DNA from: Echinococcus granulosus
Lineage: Eukaryota > Platyhelminthes > Cestoda > Cyclophyllidea > Taeniidae
Reading direction: 5' to 3'
DNA length: 64,000 bases
NCBI RefSeq assembly: GCF_000524195.1
Contig: NW_020170385.1
Span: forward strand, 242,508 to 306,507
In this document: piece after piece, positions 24,914-38,600 of the stretch
Layout of the letters: each line of letters starts with the position of its first letter
Position numbering within the stretch: the stretch's first letter is position 1
Position numbers and translations under genes: made by a program
The notes under the pieces: generated by a model
What the model was told of the DNA's origin: nothing
Databases searched by the model: none
What the model saw: the letters and a program-made list of their open reading frames with translations, nothing else

Positions 24914-27900
24914 TCAGGAGCCAACACTTTGGAGAAGGCTGGTAGTCTGCGAGTTGATTTGGCCCGCGAGTCGTGACCTGGATTTGGCGGAGGTGGTCAT
25001 TTCCTGGGTGCTGAATGAAGCAGACTCGCTGACGCCAAGGGCCTTGCAGCACTTTGCGGGGAGCCTCTGCGCCATCACGCGCCGAGCCTTCGAGCTCGCT
25101 AGCATCGAGACCGCGATTATGCCGCCCTGAGCGCTGTTCACTAGACCCGCCAACTGCCTCAGCAGCTCCAGTTGGGGACTCAGGCCCGCGAGAAGTTGGA
25201 TAGACCAACTGGCGCCCAGAATGACCGCCAGTTTCGTGCATACTGCGACGATAGACTTGGAGGGCTTCGTGTGTGCGTCGATCTGTGGGCTTGCAGTGCT
25301 CGGTGACAGTCCTGTCTCCCGTTTTAGTAGGCAGATTTGAATGCACACAATAATGAGGGCAAAGAGATTAAAGAAGATCGTGACTCCTGAGGGTATAAGA
25401 AACCAGACCAAAAGGCCTACGTGATGCCCCTTAAACCAGGCGTAGTTCGGATTATTGACGGGACAGAAGCCAGGATTGAGGCGGTATAAAGCAGACCCAA
25501 GTTCCGCCTCTTGAGAACTGAGGGACCAATTGCTATTAGCACTGGTATCGTACAACGGTTTCAGACGGCGGTAGGCGTATTCGTTGATGATCAAAGTGGG
25601 GATGGTGCAACAGAGAGGAAGTATAATTGCTACAATTATTTGATGCTTGAAACGGCTGTTGGAGTTAGGATCTGACCCACGCGCGCGAAGCATCATACCC
25701 TAAGACAATAAGGCATAAATGAATTAATGTGAAGTTTAGGTATTATAGAATTTTAAAAGAAAAAAAACTTGGTCACTTTTTTTCAAAAAACTCACATTTT
25801 ATTGATGCTAGCCTTGAAAACATGGCTCAGAGTAAATTAGAATTTATTTTTTTGAGTTGACACAACATTACACTAAAAACCGACTATCATTCTGGAAGTG
25901 GAAGCGACCTTTTTGAGCCGGCCGAATGAACTTCATAGATTCTTATGGGATGGAGCGAAATGACTCAGTGCTGCAGTAAGCTCCCGGAAATGGAAAAATT
26001 GGGAGTTTCTCGTGCAAAGCGTTCTGCTTAAATTGGGTAAAAGCTTTACTGATGAATAATTTCTCAGTGTTTGTACATCAATAGGTGCAGTCTTGAGCGG
26101 TTTGAATGGCAGACTAGTCAACCGGGTGTTTGTGTGTACGTCGTGTATAGATCACTAGAATTTTCTAAAACGCGCTGTTTAGCTTTCTGCCTTGAACACT
26201 GCCACAACTTATCATGATCAAATTATGTTATTAAATTCACTGAGAAGTACATAATTCTTTTTGGAAAATCTTTTTGGGAATTCTACAATAACGGGAGTAT
26301 TTCTTTAGTATGACGAGATGAACAGACAGTCGAGCTAATTTATGGAATGTGAACGCGTTTCTCAAGTTGAGGGAAATTCCACTAGTTAACAAAACAAAGA
26401 GAAGACGTGTGGATGCACAACTTCACGAATGTTTTACACCTGATCGAATTGAAAGTGTCCATCATTATCCAAATCCCACCTATTCACATAGGCAGCAAAA
26501 ATTCTCACAGAACCAGTAGCACAGACAAAGCAGTGGGAGGAAGTAGGAAGGGTATGACTTCAATCAGGGTGCTAGTGAAAGCACCCATAAGGCCAGTTAA
26601 ATTAAAACTCATCCGACTGTCATGAGTTAACAAGCGACGCTAACACTAGCAAATGAAGACACGATTAATCAAACTTCAGGGGAAAGAGTGCCAAAATACC
26701 ACGTCCTGACTGGAGAAATTTTCCTTTAATATTAACAAGTACAGTGAGGTGGCCAGTTCGTACTGGATAATCTGTTGTAATCCTTGTTGTGAAGAAATTT
26801 ACTGAATTGGTTTCACCTTCATTGAGCCTTTACTTCTGACTTGGAGATCGCATTTCCTGTTTTTATCGCAAATAATCACTTTCTTTGCCAGCAAATGCTA
26901 GACGTCACTTGGAGGACTGAACATAAAGGCCAAAAGTAAACGTGACAATGAGGAAGAAGTTACGATTATTATGCATGATGGGTGGGTACACACTAGGGCT
27001 TTTTGGACCAACCACTGTGTGTAGGTTATTCACTGTTCAAAATGCGTTGTCAAAACACTGATGCGAAATGCACACAAGTGAGTGATGCTTATTCACTTAT
27101 GTTATTGACATCAGCACCATCGCATATCATGTAACTCATCGTTCACCTCTTCGAGGAATTAGAGTGTTATGTGAATATCCTATGCGCACCAGTGTTCTTA
27201 GCCCTCAAAGACATTTTCTAATGTAAACAGTTTCTCACTTTGGTTTCAGTCACAATTTTCTAGAAGTGATCACCTGGTCAACCTGCATAAAATCCCCTGT
27301 TATTTATTCGGAACAGTTTGTTTGCTAACGCATAGAAAATGCAATTTTACCATTGCTTTGGTGTTTCTGTCTCTCACTTTCCTGCAGCAGTAACACAGAA
27401 AAGCATGCTGGAACACTCGAGTAAGGCCGAAGGTACGTAATAATTCCGTGGCAAAAATTGCCATCCAAACGAAAGCGGCAAGAAGGAGGAGCTGGAGGAG
27501 GCAGGCGAAGATAACGCACATTGGTCGGAGAGGCGCACTGAGGAAGTCCATGACGCCACTGGCGAGGAGGAAGGCTACCAGCGCACTGAACAGTGTGCAG
27601 CAGAGCGCGATCATCATTTTGCCTGGGAGCGGTCTCCTCAATCGCGCCGAGCTGGCAAATAAGTAGATGGCGATAACCAGTGCGATCATTGAGAGGGAGC
27701 AGCAGATCCATTGAATCAACTCAAAAACAGATTTTGTAGAGGACCTCTCTGTATCCGCTTCATCTTCTTCTGGAAGCGTGAATATGGAGTCCCAGGTGAA
27801 GAAGGATCGTAGAACTAATGCGTATGAGTCACAGAAGCTTACATTTTTCGGCATTTCAGCCTGGACGAAACATTTAATAGCATCCTCCTGATTGTCACAA

Positions 27901-28427
27901 AGTAGTCGTTTTGGAAGGCGTTTTATCTGTTTGGTGGAAGAAACATTATGACACTGTGCGCAATATATATTTGCGTATATATCATTCGATTTAGAGTCGA
28001 CAACCGGAGAGACTTTCCGAATAGCTAGGTTTAAATGCATGCCTAAGTTTCGTTTGTTTCCGGTCTTAAGTTTTGATAGGAGTTGATTTTGCAGTTTACT
28101 GACGGATTCCACCTCTGGAGGAAATACAGGGATGTCGGTGGAACAGAGGGTTGCTAAAGTGGGCGGTGCTTCTGGCGGACACTGACCGATGGCCATGACA
28201 CGCGGCTCCAGGTGGACCCCAGCTGTGAGGAGGAGGCCGCGCATGACTCCAATGCACTGTAACCTCGGATTGGCCATTGCATACTTTTCTGCTTCACCTG
28301 TAGTTGTATTGTCACGGCTGCGAAAGAGACCGAATTCGCCGCTTCTAGCCGATCCGCCAGAAGTCGTTGTCTCACTGCATACTTGTGGCACGAGAAGCAG
28401 TGCAATATGAATCACTGCAATTAACAT
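24914..28427 (-). CDS. Methuselah-like seven-helix receptor A
   Basis: Plasma-membrane receptor of the family B / Methuselah-like kind; ligand unknown. Two exons: 28427-27378 (350 codons, phase 0 donor AAA|GTGAGA) and 25699-24914 (261 codons). A signal peptide is followed by an ectodomain of about 215 residues with N-glycosylation sites and the motif IYANIYCAQCHN (150-161). Helix 1 is about residues 236-258, helix 2 270-292, helix 3 301-327. After the 1.7-kb intron come helix 4 (HQIIVAIILPLCC), helix 5 (GLLVWFLIPSGVTIFF), helix 6 (VCTKLAVILGASWSIQLL) and helix 7 (LVNSAQGGIIAVSML), then a Ser/Thr-rich tail. The NSAQG and GASW motifs place it with Methuselah and adhesion receptors rather than rhodopsin types. 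It has no autoproteolysis (GPS) motif that I can see. Its paralogue lies head-to-head at 32669. Confidence 0.8.
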
Positions 28428-31400
28428 ACTTGAATGTCACGGTGTCTGATTTTTGTATGGCACATTTGCAGCCCGAATCGAAAATTTTGTGCGCTGGCTT
28501 CCGCCAATGGCTGCGTTGGTAGGTTTCTATTGGTGGACGTGAAATGAACGAATCAAGTCAGAGCATATACCGTGTTTTTGCCACAGTGTCATTAGTAGTC
28601 AACAGTGCCTAACCTGAGACAATTCACATGAGTGTTTCACAATGAACCTGTGATATACCAGAAATGAAGTTAAAGCTAGTCCTAATGAAATGAGCTGGCA
28701 TTTTGATCCTAAGGAGGCCTGGAATAATCGATGGAAGGGAGGGAGTTGCCTTCGCCATTTAATGTACTTTGTAAATTGCTTAAAATGATACGTTATGTTA
28801 GGTCTTAAAAGCAAAGTGTGCAATAATTTATTTTTGGCGCCGAGTAAAAGCAAAAATTTGAAGAACTTGCCCTGAAAGTGATAGCTAAATCGACTTATTA
28901 GAATTTTGAGAAATGCCTGGAGTATGTTATAAGGTACCCCAAATATGCTTCAGCGCCATGTTTCGCTGAAAGGTTTTTACTTAATCTGATTCACGCAACA
29001 TGGTTCTCCCTCAAGTGGTACACACAACTTTAATACGACACATATGTGTGTGCAGAAAGTTGCTCCTTTTATAAAAAATGACCTGCTTTTATTAAAAAAG
29101 ATGAAGAATCTAAGATTGGAATTAGCTATACAACTCTGCACTGCCAACAGCTTGACTAGTCCTGAGATTCTTTTAAAGTAGTGGGAATCCACTTTTTTAA
29201 GCTATAACGACTTGAGCGAATGAATAGGATGAAACGCTAATAAAGGAAGTAGGTTAAAATCTTAAGTACATATTGAGAATTAGTAAATAAAATGACTTGA
29301 CTTGTGTGATGAACATTTAATATGGCATATGCAAGATATTAATGTTTAGCAGAATTGATGTATTCAACAGCGGGTGGGTTGAAATAAGAGTCAGCTTATC
29401 CTATTCCTAATTTCATGAAATTCTTCGTTTGTATTTTCTGCAAAAAACAGCTACCTCTGAGCATTGTGCTTTCCTGTTCAAATATAGGACAGTCGCAAAA
29501 GTAGTGAAGCCTTGTCTTCCTCTCCACATGCTAAGATGAAGGGTTAGCGCTTTGCAAAATTGCTTAAACAACGCTAAATTGAGCTGCTAAAGAAATCTCT
29601 CATCTTGGCATCCTTTTTATTAGGACAAAAGACCTCAAATACGCAGAGAGGAAGCCAGAAATGGCCCTTACGAATGCACCCATGAGAGTGTGTCGGTGAA
29701 ATCGACAAATGTGTGATCCACGCCTCTTTCCAATGTAAGCTCTGCATGGCTGCTACTCATTACAGAACACAATCGAATGTCACGTCACTATGGCTTCAAT
29801 GCACCACTGTTATTTGTTTAAGAAGGTCTGTTTTAATGAGCCATGCCTAATTTGGACATTAATGGACTTTTGTCTTAATAAGTGCAGCTTATTTACATGC
29901 ACTAACAGCAGTTTCATAAACTTATGTAGATCACACCAGTCCATTGTCTCGGAATTAGCAAGATAGTCAATACTAAATCCAACTGGCATTTACAAAGCTT
30001 GACAGTACAATGCACAAAAAGCATTACTTTCGAGCAATCTACTAGGTGTGAAAGCATTTACGATTTACCTTTTTTTACGCTAAGTCCAGTGTGCTTTACC
30101 ATGAAACAAAAATATTTTAATCCAATCCTCTCGTTTATGACATTGTTTAAGGCTAGTCGATGTAGCGATCTGGTTTCATTATTAAACGTAGGACATTACT
30201 CAACTTCATTTTTCCGTTTTCACATTATTAGTGCAACTAACTATCATAAAATATTTCCGCCGACTTTGATTCATATTTTAATCTTAGTGCAAATTTGCCA
30301 AGCTGCTTTGTTTGCTTAATTTCTCATAATATAAGAAAAAACCTCACCTTCACCGACAGCTTATTGTCTAAGTATAAACGTTACGTCGATATGCCAGTTT
30401 TGCCGACGCATCCAAAAACGTAGTTGCAGGCACCAATTCAAACTTGGTGCTCCTAGATCCAATAAAAATGCGTCAAGCTGTCCGCCCAATCAACTCCCAC
30501 GTTTCCAATGTAATCAGATCCAATAATGAATCGGACTTTAAAAGGTGAAATAAAGCAACTTACAAGTTTGTTAGTCCTCAAAAATAAAAGTCGCGCTCAC
30601 TCTGTGGGTAAAAACTCGTGATTATTTCTGAAAGCCCAAAAAAGGGAATATCGAGGCTCCAGCCGCATCAATAGCAAGGTAACGCATTCAGTAACATCTA
30701 CTACACACCGTTGTTTTGTGCAATACTTTTTTTTAAAGTTCCGTCTGCTCATGTTTATTTTCAAAGATTTGTTACCCCTCCATTAAATAATGTATCCATT
30801 TTCTGGATTTGCCACATATTACGTATTTTTCAAACAGATTTCGAGTGTTGAATTTACAAGCTTAGTATTGAAATTTTCGGGGGATAGCACCAATTTTATG
30901 GGTAAAAGGCGAATTTCAGCCACCGACATGAATAAGAAGTAGTTATGAAAATTATTTCAAAATGAAACCGTCCATTCAATACAAAATGATTCAAAATGGG
31001 CGTGTAGGTATGTAAATGATAGTCTAGCATTTCACGAGATGAAAACGCGTTCCTTTGAATAATCCACAATGCCACGACTATGCCCTAGAAGAAAAAGGAT
31101 GGGATATTATGCCAAGAAATGGTATATTAAAAAAGTACGTACCGGAGACCTACATTGACGAAACGGCTTAAAAAGGGTTGTGTTGACGGGGAAGACAATT
31201 TAGAACACACACCGATATACTCTGCATTAATAATAATGAGGTGTGTTGGATAGAAGCAATGATCTAGGCAGACTGCAACAAGAAATGCAGGTGGGGCACG
31301 AGAAGGATTTAGTAGTATAGGAGTGATGTAAATCACATCAGTACAATAAGAGCACCGTAAATGCAGTTCCTCAGGCAAAATCGTAAGATTAATCTACGCA

Positions 31401-32668
31401 GTTGGACTTGTTTAAATTTTTGGTCATGGGATGCTATTTGGATGAATCTCTGGTTGCATCCCCAGCAGTATCCTTGGTGGTTACCCATGCGAAAGCAGTT
31501 GTAAAGGTGTATCAAAAAAAGCGCATTGAAAGAATTTAGCGGATTAACTTTGATTCGTGGAAAAGAAACATAATCCAGTTATCCTTTTAGATTCTCCTTT
31601 TTGAATTTGCAAAGTCAAGCGGCTTACATTCGTCAGACTCCCCTGCACTTCACTCACTTTATTATTTAGATAAAAGTGCTGCCTACTATCCCTTTTTTCA
31701 AGCAGTTTAAAGCTTTTTACCAACCTTGACCGAGATTTCATCAAATTGGACGTTATTTTTACATTAATGCCAAATGCCTGCTCGCTTAATTTAAATAGGT
31801 AAAGGCGTCTTTCTAAATCTACCTATAGATCCGAATGCCTGACCTCTACTATATAAACCGCGTGAAAAACATTACTTGGAAGAATTGCTTCCTCATATTC
31901 ATGAACTTGACTACACATTACTTACCTTTAGGAACACTGAATGATATGCAATTTCGTTCATAGATCCGGTCGCACTGAAATGCTTCATCAGAAAATCGGC
32001 CAGTAATACAAGTGTGATGAAATGTCATGTCAGATGGGGAAATTCCTTCGAACCCACCATAATGAAATAAGGATCTTTCTAGTTGGTGAGGCAGAGGTAT
32101 ACGTAAGAAGTTTCAACCCCAAGAGGTGATACCATGTACAAAACTGCCGAAATGCCGTCCCATTGTAACACACATGCGCTGAGCAGCCACTTAGCAACGC
32201 TACGATTCCATCCATCAAGACCTGCAAGTCTCGTAATAATGGGTAAAATGTAAGCAGCATCTAAATAGGATTCTCTAAAAGCGGGCCGCAGTGAGAGAAG
32301 CAAATAACAGTCATAGCATTTGTACACTGCATTAGCAGCCTTCCTGGGGTTTTCTTTATGGTACTAAAAATAGGGGCTTAGATTCACTTCCGCTGTAAAG
32401 CATTATAGAAGTTAAATTTCAGGTTTCGCGTGATAAGAATTTTTATATTATTGAATACTAAATGCGTATAAAAATAAAATACTTCTCTTTTAGATATATT
32501 CTTGGCAGTACAGTATGGGATGTGCAGGATCTGCCTGCTGAAAACAGACAAATTATTATCCACCAAAGCCAACCAATCAGCTTGCTTTACAGGCTTGTGT
32601 GTTCACGCCAAGAAAACGCAAACACTCGTGGTTGTTAGCACAAAAAATAACTGAGAGGAACACTGCTG
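28428..32668. other. Intergenic region between head-to-head receptors
   Basis: About 4.2 kb shared upstream region of the two receptor genes. I find no convincing coding sequence; the open stretch at 29999-30319 has composition typical of noncoding AT-rich DNA here. A single TTTTTGGCGCCG at about 28832-28843 resembles an E2F site but has no support. Confidence 0.5.
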
Positions 32669-35600
32669 ATGCTGGGTTTTCCACTGTTACTTCTTTTTAC
32701 CTTCTCAGCATGGGGAGAGGACTTCAAGAGCGTCCTCCTAGGCGAGTGCATGAGTGGCGTAGGGTGCTTCTGCGACTACAGATGCCACGACTTAAACGAC
32801 TGTTGTGCCGCTGTAAACAGCACCCTGTCGCCACTTTCATCCGAAGGGGATGCTGTGCCATCAGTCTGTCTGAGTATAGAAAACGTATTTCTAGAGGATA
32901 TGATATTGCCAAGCGGCGATTATGTCAGTGCAATCACCCACTGTCCATCCGAAAAGCCAATTAGTGAAGAAGTGAAATTAGGGTGCGAAGAGGCTGATCT
33001 GATGCTGGTTGCCAGCCGGGAGGAGAACCTTTTTCAATGGCTACGAACACACGCGCGTTCAGTAGTTCCTGTAGTAAGTTTCCGCAACAGGCGACTTTAT
33101 GGCAACGTGTTTTGTGCCATTTGCAATGGACAATCTCAAGATCAAGTTCACTTCTCACCAATTCACTTGGGTTGCAGAAAAGAAGGCAATACAACGGAAT
33201 GCCTTGTTAGCGTAAAACTTCCAGCGAGTTTGAGTCGGCCTTGCATTCCTCAGCGGTCTAGACTCCTTAGCCCAAAAGTCAGTTTCCTCAGTATGGACGA
33301 TCTCTTCATCATACCCGATGAATATCTCAACAGCCAATACATCACTCTTCCTCTCAATTTTGGCAAAGATGACAAAAACAGCAACAGTACCAACAGGAAC
33401 AAAACACAGATTTCCAGTGCGTCATCAAATCCAGTGTACGATACAGACAATAGAAATGCAGTTTACACTTGGGTTCAACTAGCACTACTCATCTTCTCCA
33501 TCGTTGGGCTAACTCTTATGCTAGTGGTCTACGGTCTGACTGCCAAATTGCGGCGATCGTTAGCCGGCATCTTGACCATGGGACTGGGAATAGCACTGCT
33601 GGTGATGGAGGCGACCTTTTTGATGGTCGCATTTGCCGTCTCTCATGTGGAAAATCGCGGATTTTGTGTCTTCATGGTGGCGTTGCTCCTTTACTCGCTC
33701 CTCTGTAGTTTCACATGGATGACGCTCCTTGCTACGCAGCTTCTCCTCACTTTCGGAAACTGTAGAAACTGCTTTACTATATGCTGGAAGTTCCTCACTT
33801 GTCATTGGAACAAAAGAACGGTAAGAGACTTCTAAAAATACACATTTGAAACATTTAGTTCTGTAGAATTTAACTCAAAAAACACTTCTGTCAGTTCATA
33901 CGCGCCAAATTCCAAATTTCTTTTTCAATTGTGAAGGTATTTAGTAAACTACAGATTTCGGGCATTTGTGGGCCTAAAATGGGACTATAGTTACGTCCTA
34001 TCTGTGATTATTGTCATTTAAATGTTTTCGAAATTTTAAGAGCCTTACTTTTATTCCATTAACTTCAATTTCGTACTTAATCAATGCCAAACATGCGGTT
34101 CCACAAATATGTGAAATCGACGAATCTGTAGAATTCTTAACTGCACAAATCAAATGGCGAATTACAGAGAAACCTTTTAAGCACAATTCAAATTCCACGA
34201 TGTGAATAATCAATGCATTTGAATTAAAAACTACTCTTTTGAACAAGCTTAAGAGCAGCCCATTCTACTGTTGGCTTAATATTGAAGTTTTAAGTAGGTG
34301 AGATTATAGCATTACTGAATGACCGTGGCGGAGAATATTTAAAATGAAAACAGAATCCCAACCTTGGATAATAATGGTTCCGAGTCACATGTCACATCGT
34401 GCTCGGTTTAAATGTTCTGGCAACATGAATGATAAAAAAACCTTCCATCTCCTTAAAAGCCTTACCAGTATACCAATCGCTGAGTGGGATAACGGAGATT
34501 TCTGGAAAAAAAGAAGTAACAGCACCAAAGTGTCTTCTAGAGCCAACTAGTAGTATGAGCAATCTGCCGAAAATATTAACTCATCATTTTCTACTAAGAC
34601 GATTAGCATTGAGGAAGAGCTTTAACGAAAGCACCATTGAATGTTGTAGCATAGCATCTGTACACTGGCTCTTCTTCACCCACACCAGCTGTGAACTATA
34701 CGATCTCGAAATGCACTCATTTAGAATCGCTTAGACGTCGCCGTTTTACTTAAAACTTTAATTTTGATCCCTCTATGTTCCGTACCCTTTTTACAAAAAA
34801 TACTTGCAAATTATAGATGGTATACTCGCTACATTTCTCAGTTTCTACCTTCAATTTATGGAAAATTTTAATGGCTGGACTTCCATGGAGTTCATAAAAC
34901 TTCCCTTTTGGTTCAATGTAATAAAATCACGAAGTCAATTTTTAATTTGTTTTATCCAAAAAGTTTCAAAAATCGGAAAATCACAAAGTTATGTCAACTT
35001 CAAAGAGTTGATTGGAGTCCCGTCGGGTATAGTGATAACTCAGAAGTGGGAATCACAAACATAATTATTTAGACATTTTTGTCTGCTTTATCCTTTAAGC
35101 ATCGAGTTTGGTCAGGCCGAGTTAGCTCATCAAAAACATGGCAAGCATGTTGAAATATCGTTATTTTTCTGGAAGAAAACAATCTTATCTGGCAGGATTG
35201 AGTGGGGTACTTCTTAAGGCTACCAAATTGGTAAAGTGGCAAAGTACTTTGACCTTATTGGACTTAGGAACAAGTGACGAGCTTGTTTAAATATCAAATT
35301 GTCCTTACCATTCCCTTTTCATTAAGTCTTGAGTCCAACTAATTTTCATTTTACGGCAGATACAATATAGGGCCGATTGCTAATTATGTCACTATCAAGT
35401 GTGCAAGCACAAGCTGAAACTGCACTGAAGCACCTTCCAGTGCTCACATTCAAAGTGTTTCGCAACACATGTCAGAGGGAAGTGCGTTTTTTAGCACCGG
35501 CGTTTGGGCTAAACAAAAACGACAAAAAGGGGACAGAAAACTAGGTAATTCGGACGTCGAGGCTGCAGTAATTCATTTAAGTTAGCAATTCATTCAATGA

Positions 35601-38600
35601 GCATCTGGACTTCACTACCCTTATGGTCTGCACGCTGAAAGTGGTCACCACGGCCATTGTGAATTGCAACGCTAACGAGTCCAGTGAGCGCAATAAATTG
35701 CACGGCGATGATTTCCTCCCTTTTTAATCACATGTGCACAGGATCCAGAACATGTTCGATATTAAAATATTAATAAAGTGTTAATAAGCATACTACACAG
35801 CCTTTAGCGTCTTAAGCGTAAAACATCATCATCATGCATCATCGATCGAATGCACTATTCTTAATGTATCTACACTATCCAGCTTGTCAATGGCACAGTT
35901 TCTTAGTTTATGGCAAATATAGATTATGATAACTCATTGAAGTTCTGGTTATTTGCTTAAGCATGCCACAACTTCAGCTTATCAACCTTAACCTTCTTAT
36001 CAAGTTTTCTCCACTTCGGTTCCATAAAGCTGCTACGTTGGAAGAATTTCAAAGACCATCATTAATTTTTTATTATTTGTGGTTCCATTTTGATTAAGCA
36101 CGATTTTAAAAACCAATTCTTTGACTTTTGTCTTCAGGATAGGAATCTTAAAAGTAGTCTCTTGAAGGAAGTCATTTTACCTTATTTTTAAAGGCGTAAT
36201 TAAAGATCTTCTAGCTTTTTTCGGCTCTACGTTATGGATATTTCGAAAGTAAGCGAAATGGATTTTTGAGAAGATGAAGGGATGCTCGTCGGTCCGGCTG
36301 GAGTGATTTGAACTGCATTTATGCGCAGTTACATGAAATCCTCTAACAAGAGTGACGTTCGTGAGTTAGCAAAGGTGATTTGGGACCAATCCCACCTTTT
36401 TCTTCTTAAACGCCTTAAGTACTCTACATCAAAGGTTGAAGTGTTGGGAATAGTTAGAGCACTGCTATGTTTCAATTTTATTGTACAAAACATGGGAAAA
36501 CTAGACTGCCATAAAATCTAATTTATTTCATCTTGCCATGAAAGGTGAATAACCCGCGGGCTGAAAGTCGTAGAGTCGGTCCCGCTGAGATGTAGCCGCT
36601 GTAAATGAAAGCATTTTATACATAAATGGGTTTCAAGTTGCACCATGACAAGAGTTCGGCTTTTGATGGACAGTAAGTATGCGTCGATGGAAAGATAAGT
36701 CCATTGACACTTCTTTCAGCAAAGAATTCCTCACAAGTTAAGTATAATGCACTTATCTGAGTTGGAAATAGTTTAAAAAGCATAATTTAAGAGGCATAAG
36801 ATAGTGTGGAGCAGCTATGATTATAGTGCATTTAGGTCACTGCGCTATTTTTTAGTACTTGTATGGGTTCATTGTTTTATTTACCACGATGTATCGTCGT
36901 GAATCGTGGTCCCTCAATACTGCATTAGTAACTAGCAATGGTTGCCTTCCCTAAATCGTATGCATAAGCGTAAAAATGCATCAATGCGATTCAGGTAAGT
37001 GATGGCTCGGGATCTTTACTGTGATCGCAATTTGTGACCCACAACACGATCTAGAATGCATTAACCATTCAAAAGAAGCCTTAAAAGCACATACTTTTAC
37101 TAGATCCAGCATCATATTTCAAATGCAATCAACACACTTTTGTGTTTCCAATTATAAGAGCTAGGCTATGATTCTCACCCATGATGGCTTGACGAATTAT
37201 TGGGAATACACTCATGAACGAAGTGCACATGCAGACTTTTATGCATGATGTCCTTTTCAAGGCTAATAGGGAAAAGGCGCAATTTTATTCTTCTATTATG
37301 AAAAATTTTAGCAACTATCGGTTTGCTTAAATCCTACTAATGCCATCTATCTTCCCGGTTGTGTCATGCATACATTTCGAAATCGTCAAGAAACAAACGT
37401 AGCCATGTCCACTATTTCTCTCTACTCGATAAAACCACAACCTTTTTACCTCGAATCATAAACCTACACGAGAGTGCTCACAATTCGGACAATTTTTCAG
37501 GCCTCGCTAGCTAAAACACAAACACATTCGGCCTAAGATCAAAGCAAATTTTTGCAGTTGAAATGCATCTGGTTGATACACTCGTATCCTCAGTTTTACT
37601 TCACTGAGGCGTATGGGGGAGGTGGTTCTTTTGAGGGCAGTCTTTTTTTGGATAAATGGTCTTGGTGCTGGTTTAAAAATTTGACTTAGTCTTGAAGGGA
37701 AATTCCAGCGGTATTACGTGAATGTCAACTCTCGACTGGAATTCATTCCCACCACATGCTTCAAAGTCTTGGCGAAACGTTGGAAATTATCCTAGCAGAG
37801 GCTATGCACTAAACTCTAGGATGATTATTAAGCTATTTGGTGGATATATATTGCATAAAAATGAATTAATGCCTCATATTTAACAAAATCGAATGTTTTT
37901 ATGGCCAAATGCGCAAAAAGTGGGGTGCTGAATTAAAAGGAGCATCGTGATTAAATGGAGGACTTTCAACAAATGACTTGGCATATCTAGGCGTCCTCCT
38001 CTTATTTATAATTATATTTACGTCAATCTACCGGATTCTTCGGGGATATGGTACACCGGCTGCCATTGTATTACGAAGAAATGGCCTATCCTTTTACACT
38101 CCCAACAGGGCTTTCTTTCAAGCAAGGCAGAATGGCCAACACTTATGCTCGAATGATAGAACCGCCTGGAAATTAACACGAATCACGTACCACTTTTCGG
38201 GATTACTGATGGCATTCGCACTAGCGGGAGCATCATTTGAGTGGGCACAGCTCGCTGTTCGTTTACCGCGCAATTGTCTGTGGGAATAAAAAGTGTTAAA
38301 GCCCAAATATCTCAACGGATGCAAATCAAGCTTCTCAGCTGTAATTTTTGGCCCATTTGTCATTTTATTGGCCTTTTATTGGAGTCAGTTGGCCGAATTT
38401 GAAATGAACGTAATCAAACTTTTAACAGACTACAAAGAAGGCTAGCCCAAATTATGGTTTTCGATTTAAATAAAAGCATCCGGGCTTACGGTAAGGTAGG
38501 GAAGACCGTTGCCAAAGCGGTTTCAACACAACACCTATCAACTGAGTGATTCCATCCCTTCTCTGGCTAGCATAACCAACCAGGGCCATTCTCACACAAT

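Noticed and set aside
28832..28843. TTTTTGGCGCCG as an E2F site upstream of receptor A
   Set aside because: A single short match about 400 bases upstream of a receptor gene, expected by chance and with no functional reason.
35822..35848. CAT-rich stretch as a microsatellite or array
   Set aside because: Only a few units long, with no regular spacer; no CRISPR-like or long tandem array exists in the window.
37978..38289. Open frame of 103 codons with a hydrophobic start inside the large intron of receptor B
   Set aside because: Starts with TTG, has no splice support or recognisable family, and AT-rich DNA often gives hydrophobic frames by chance.
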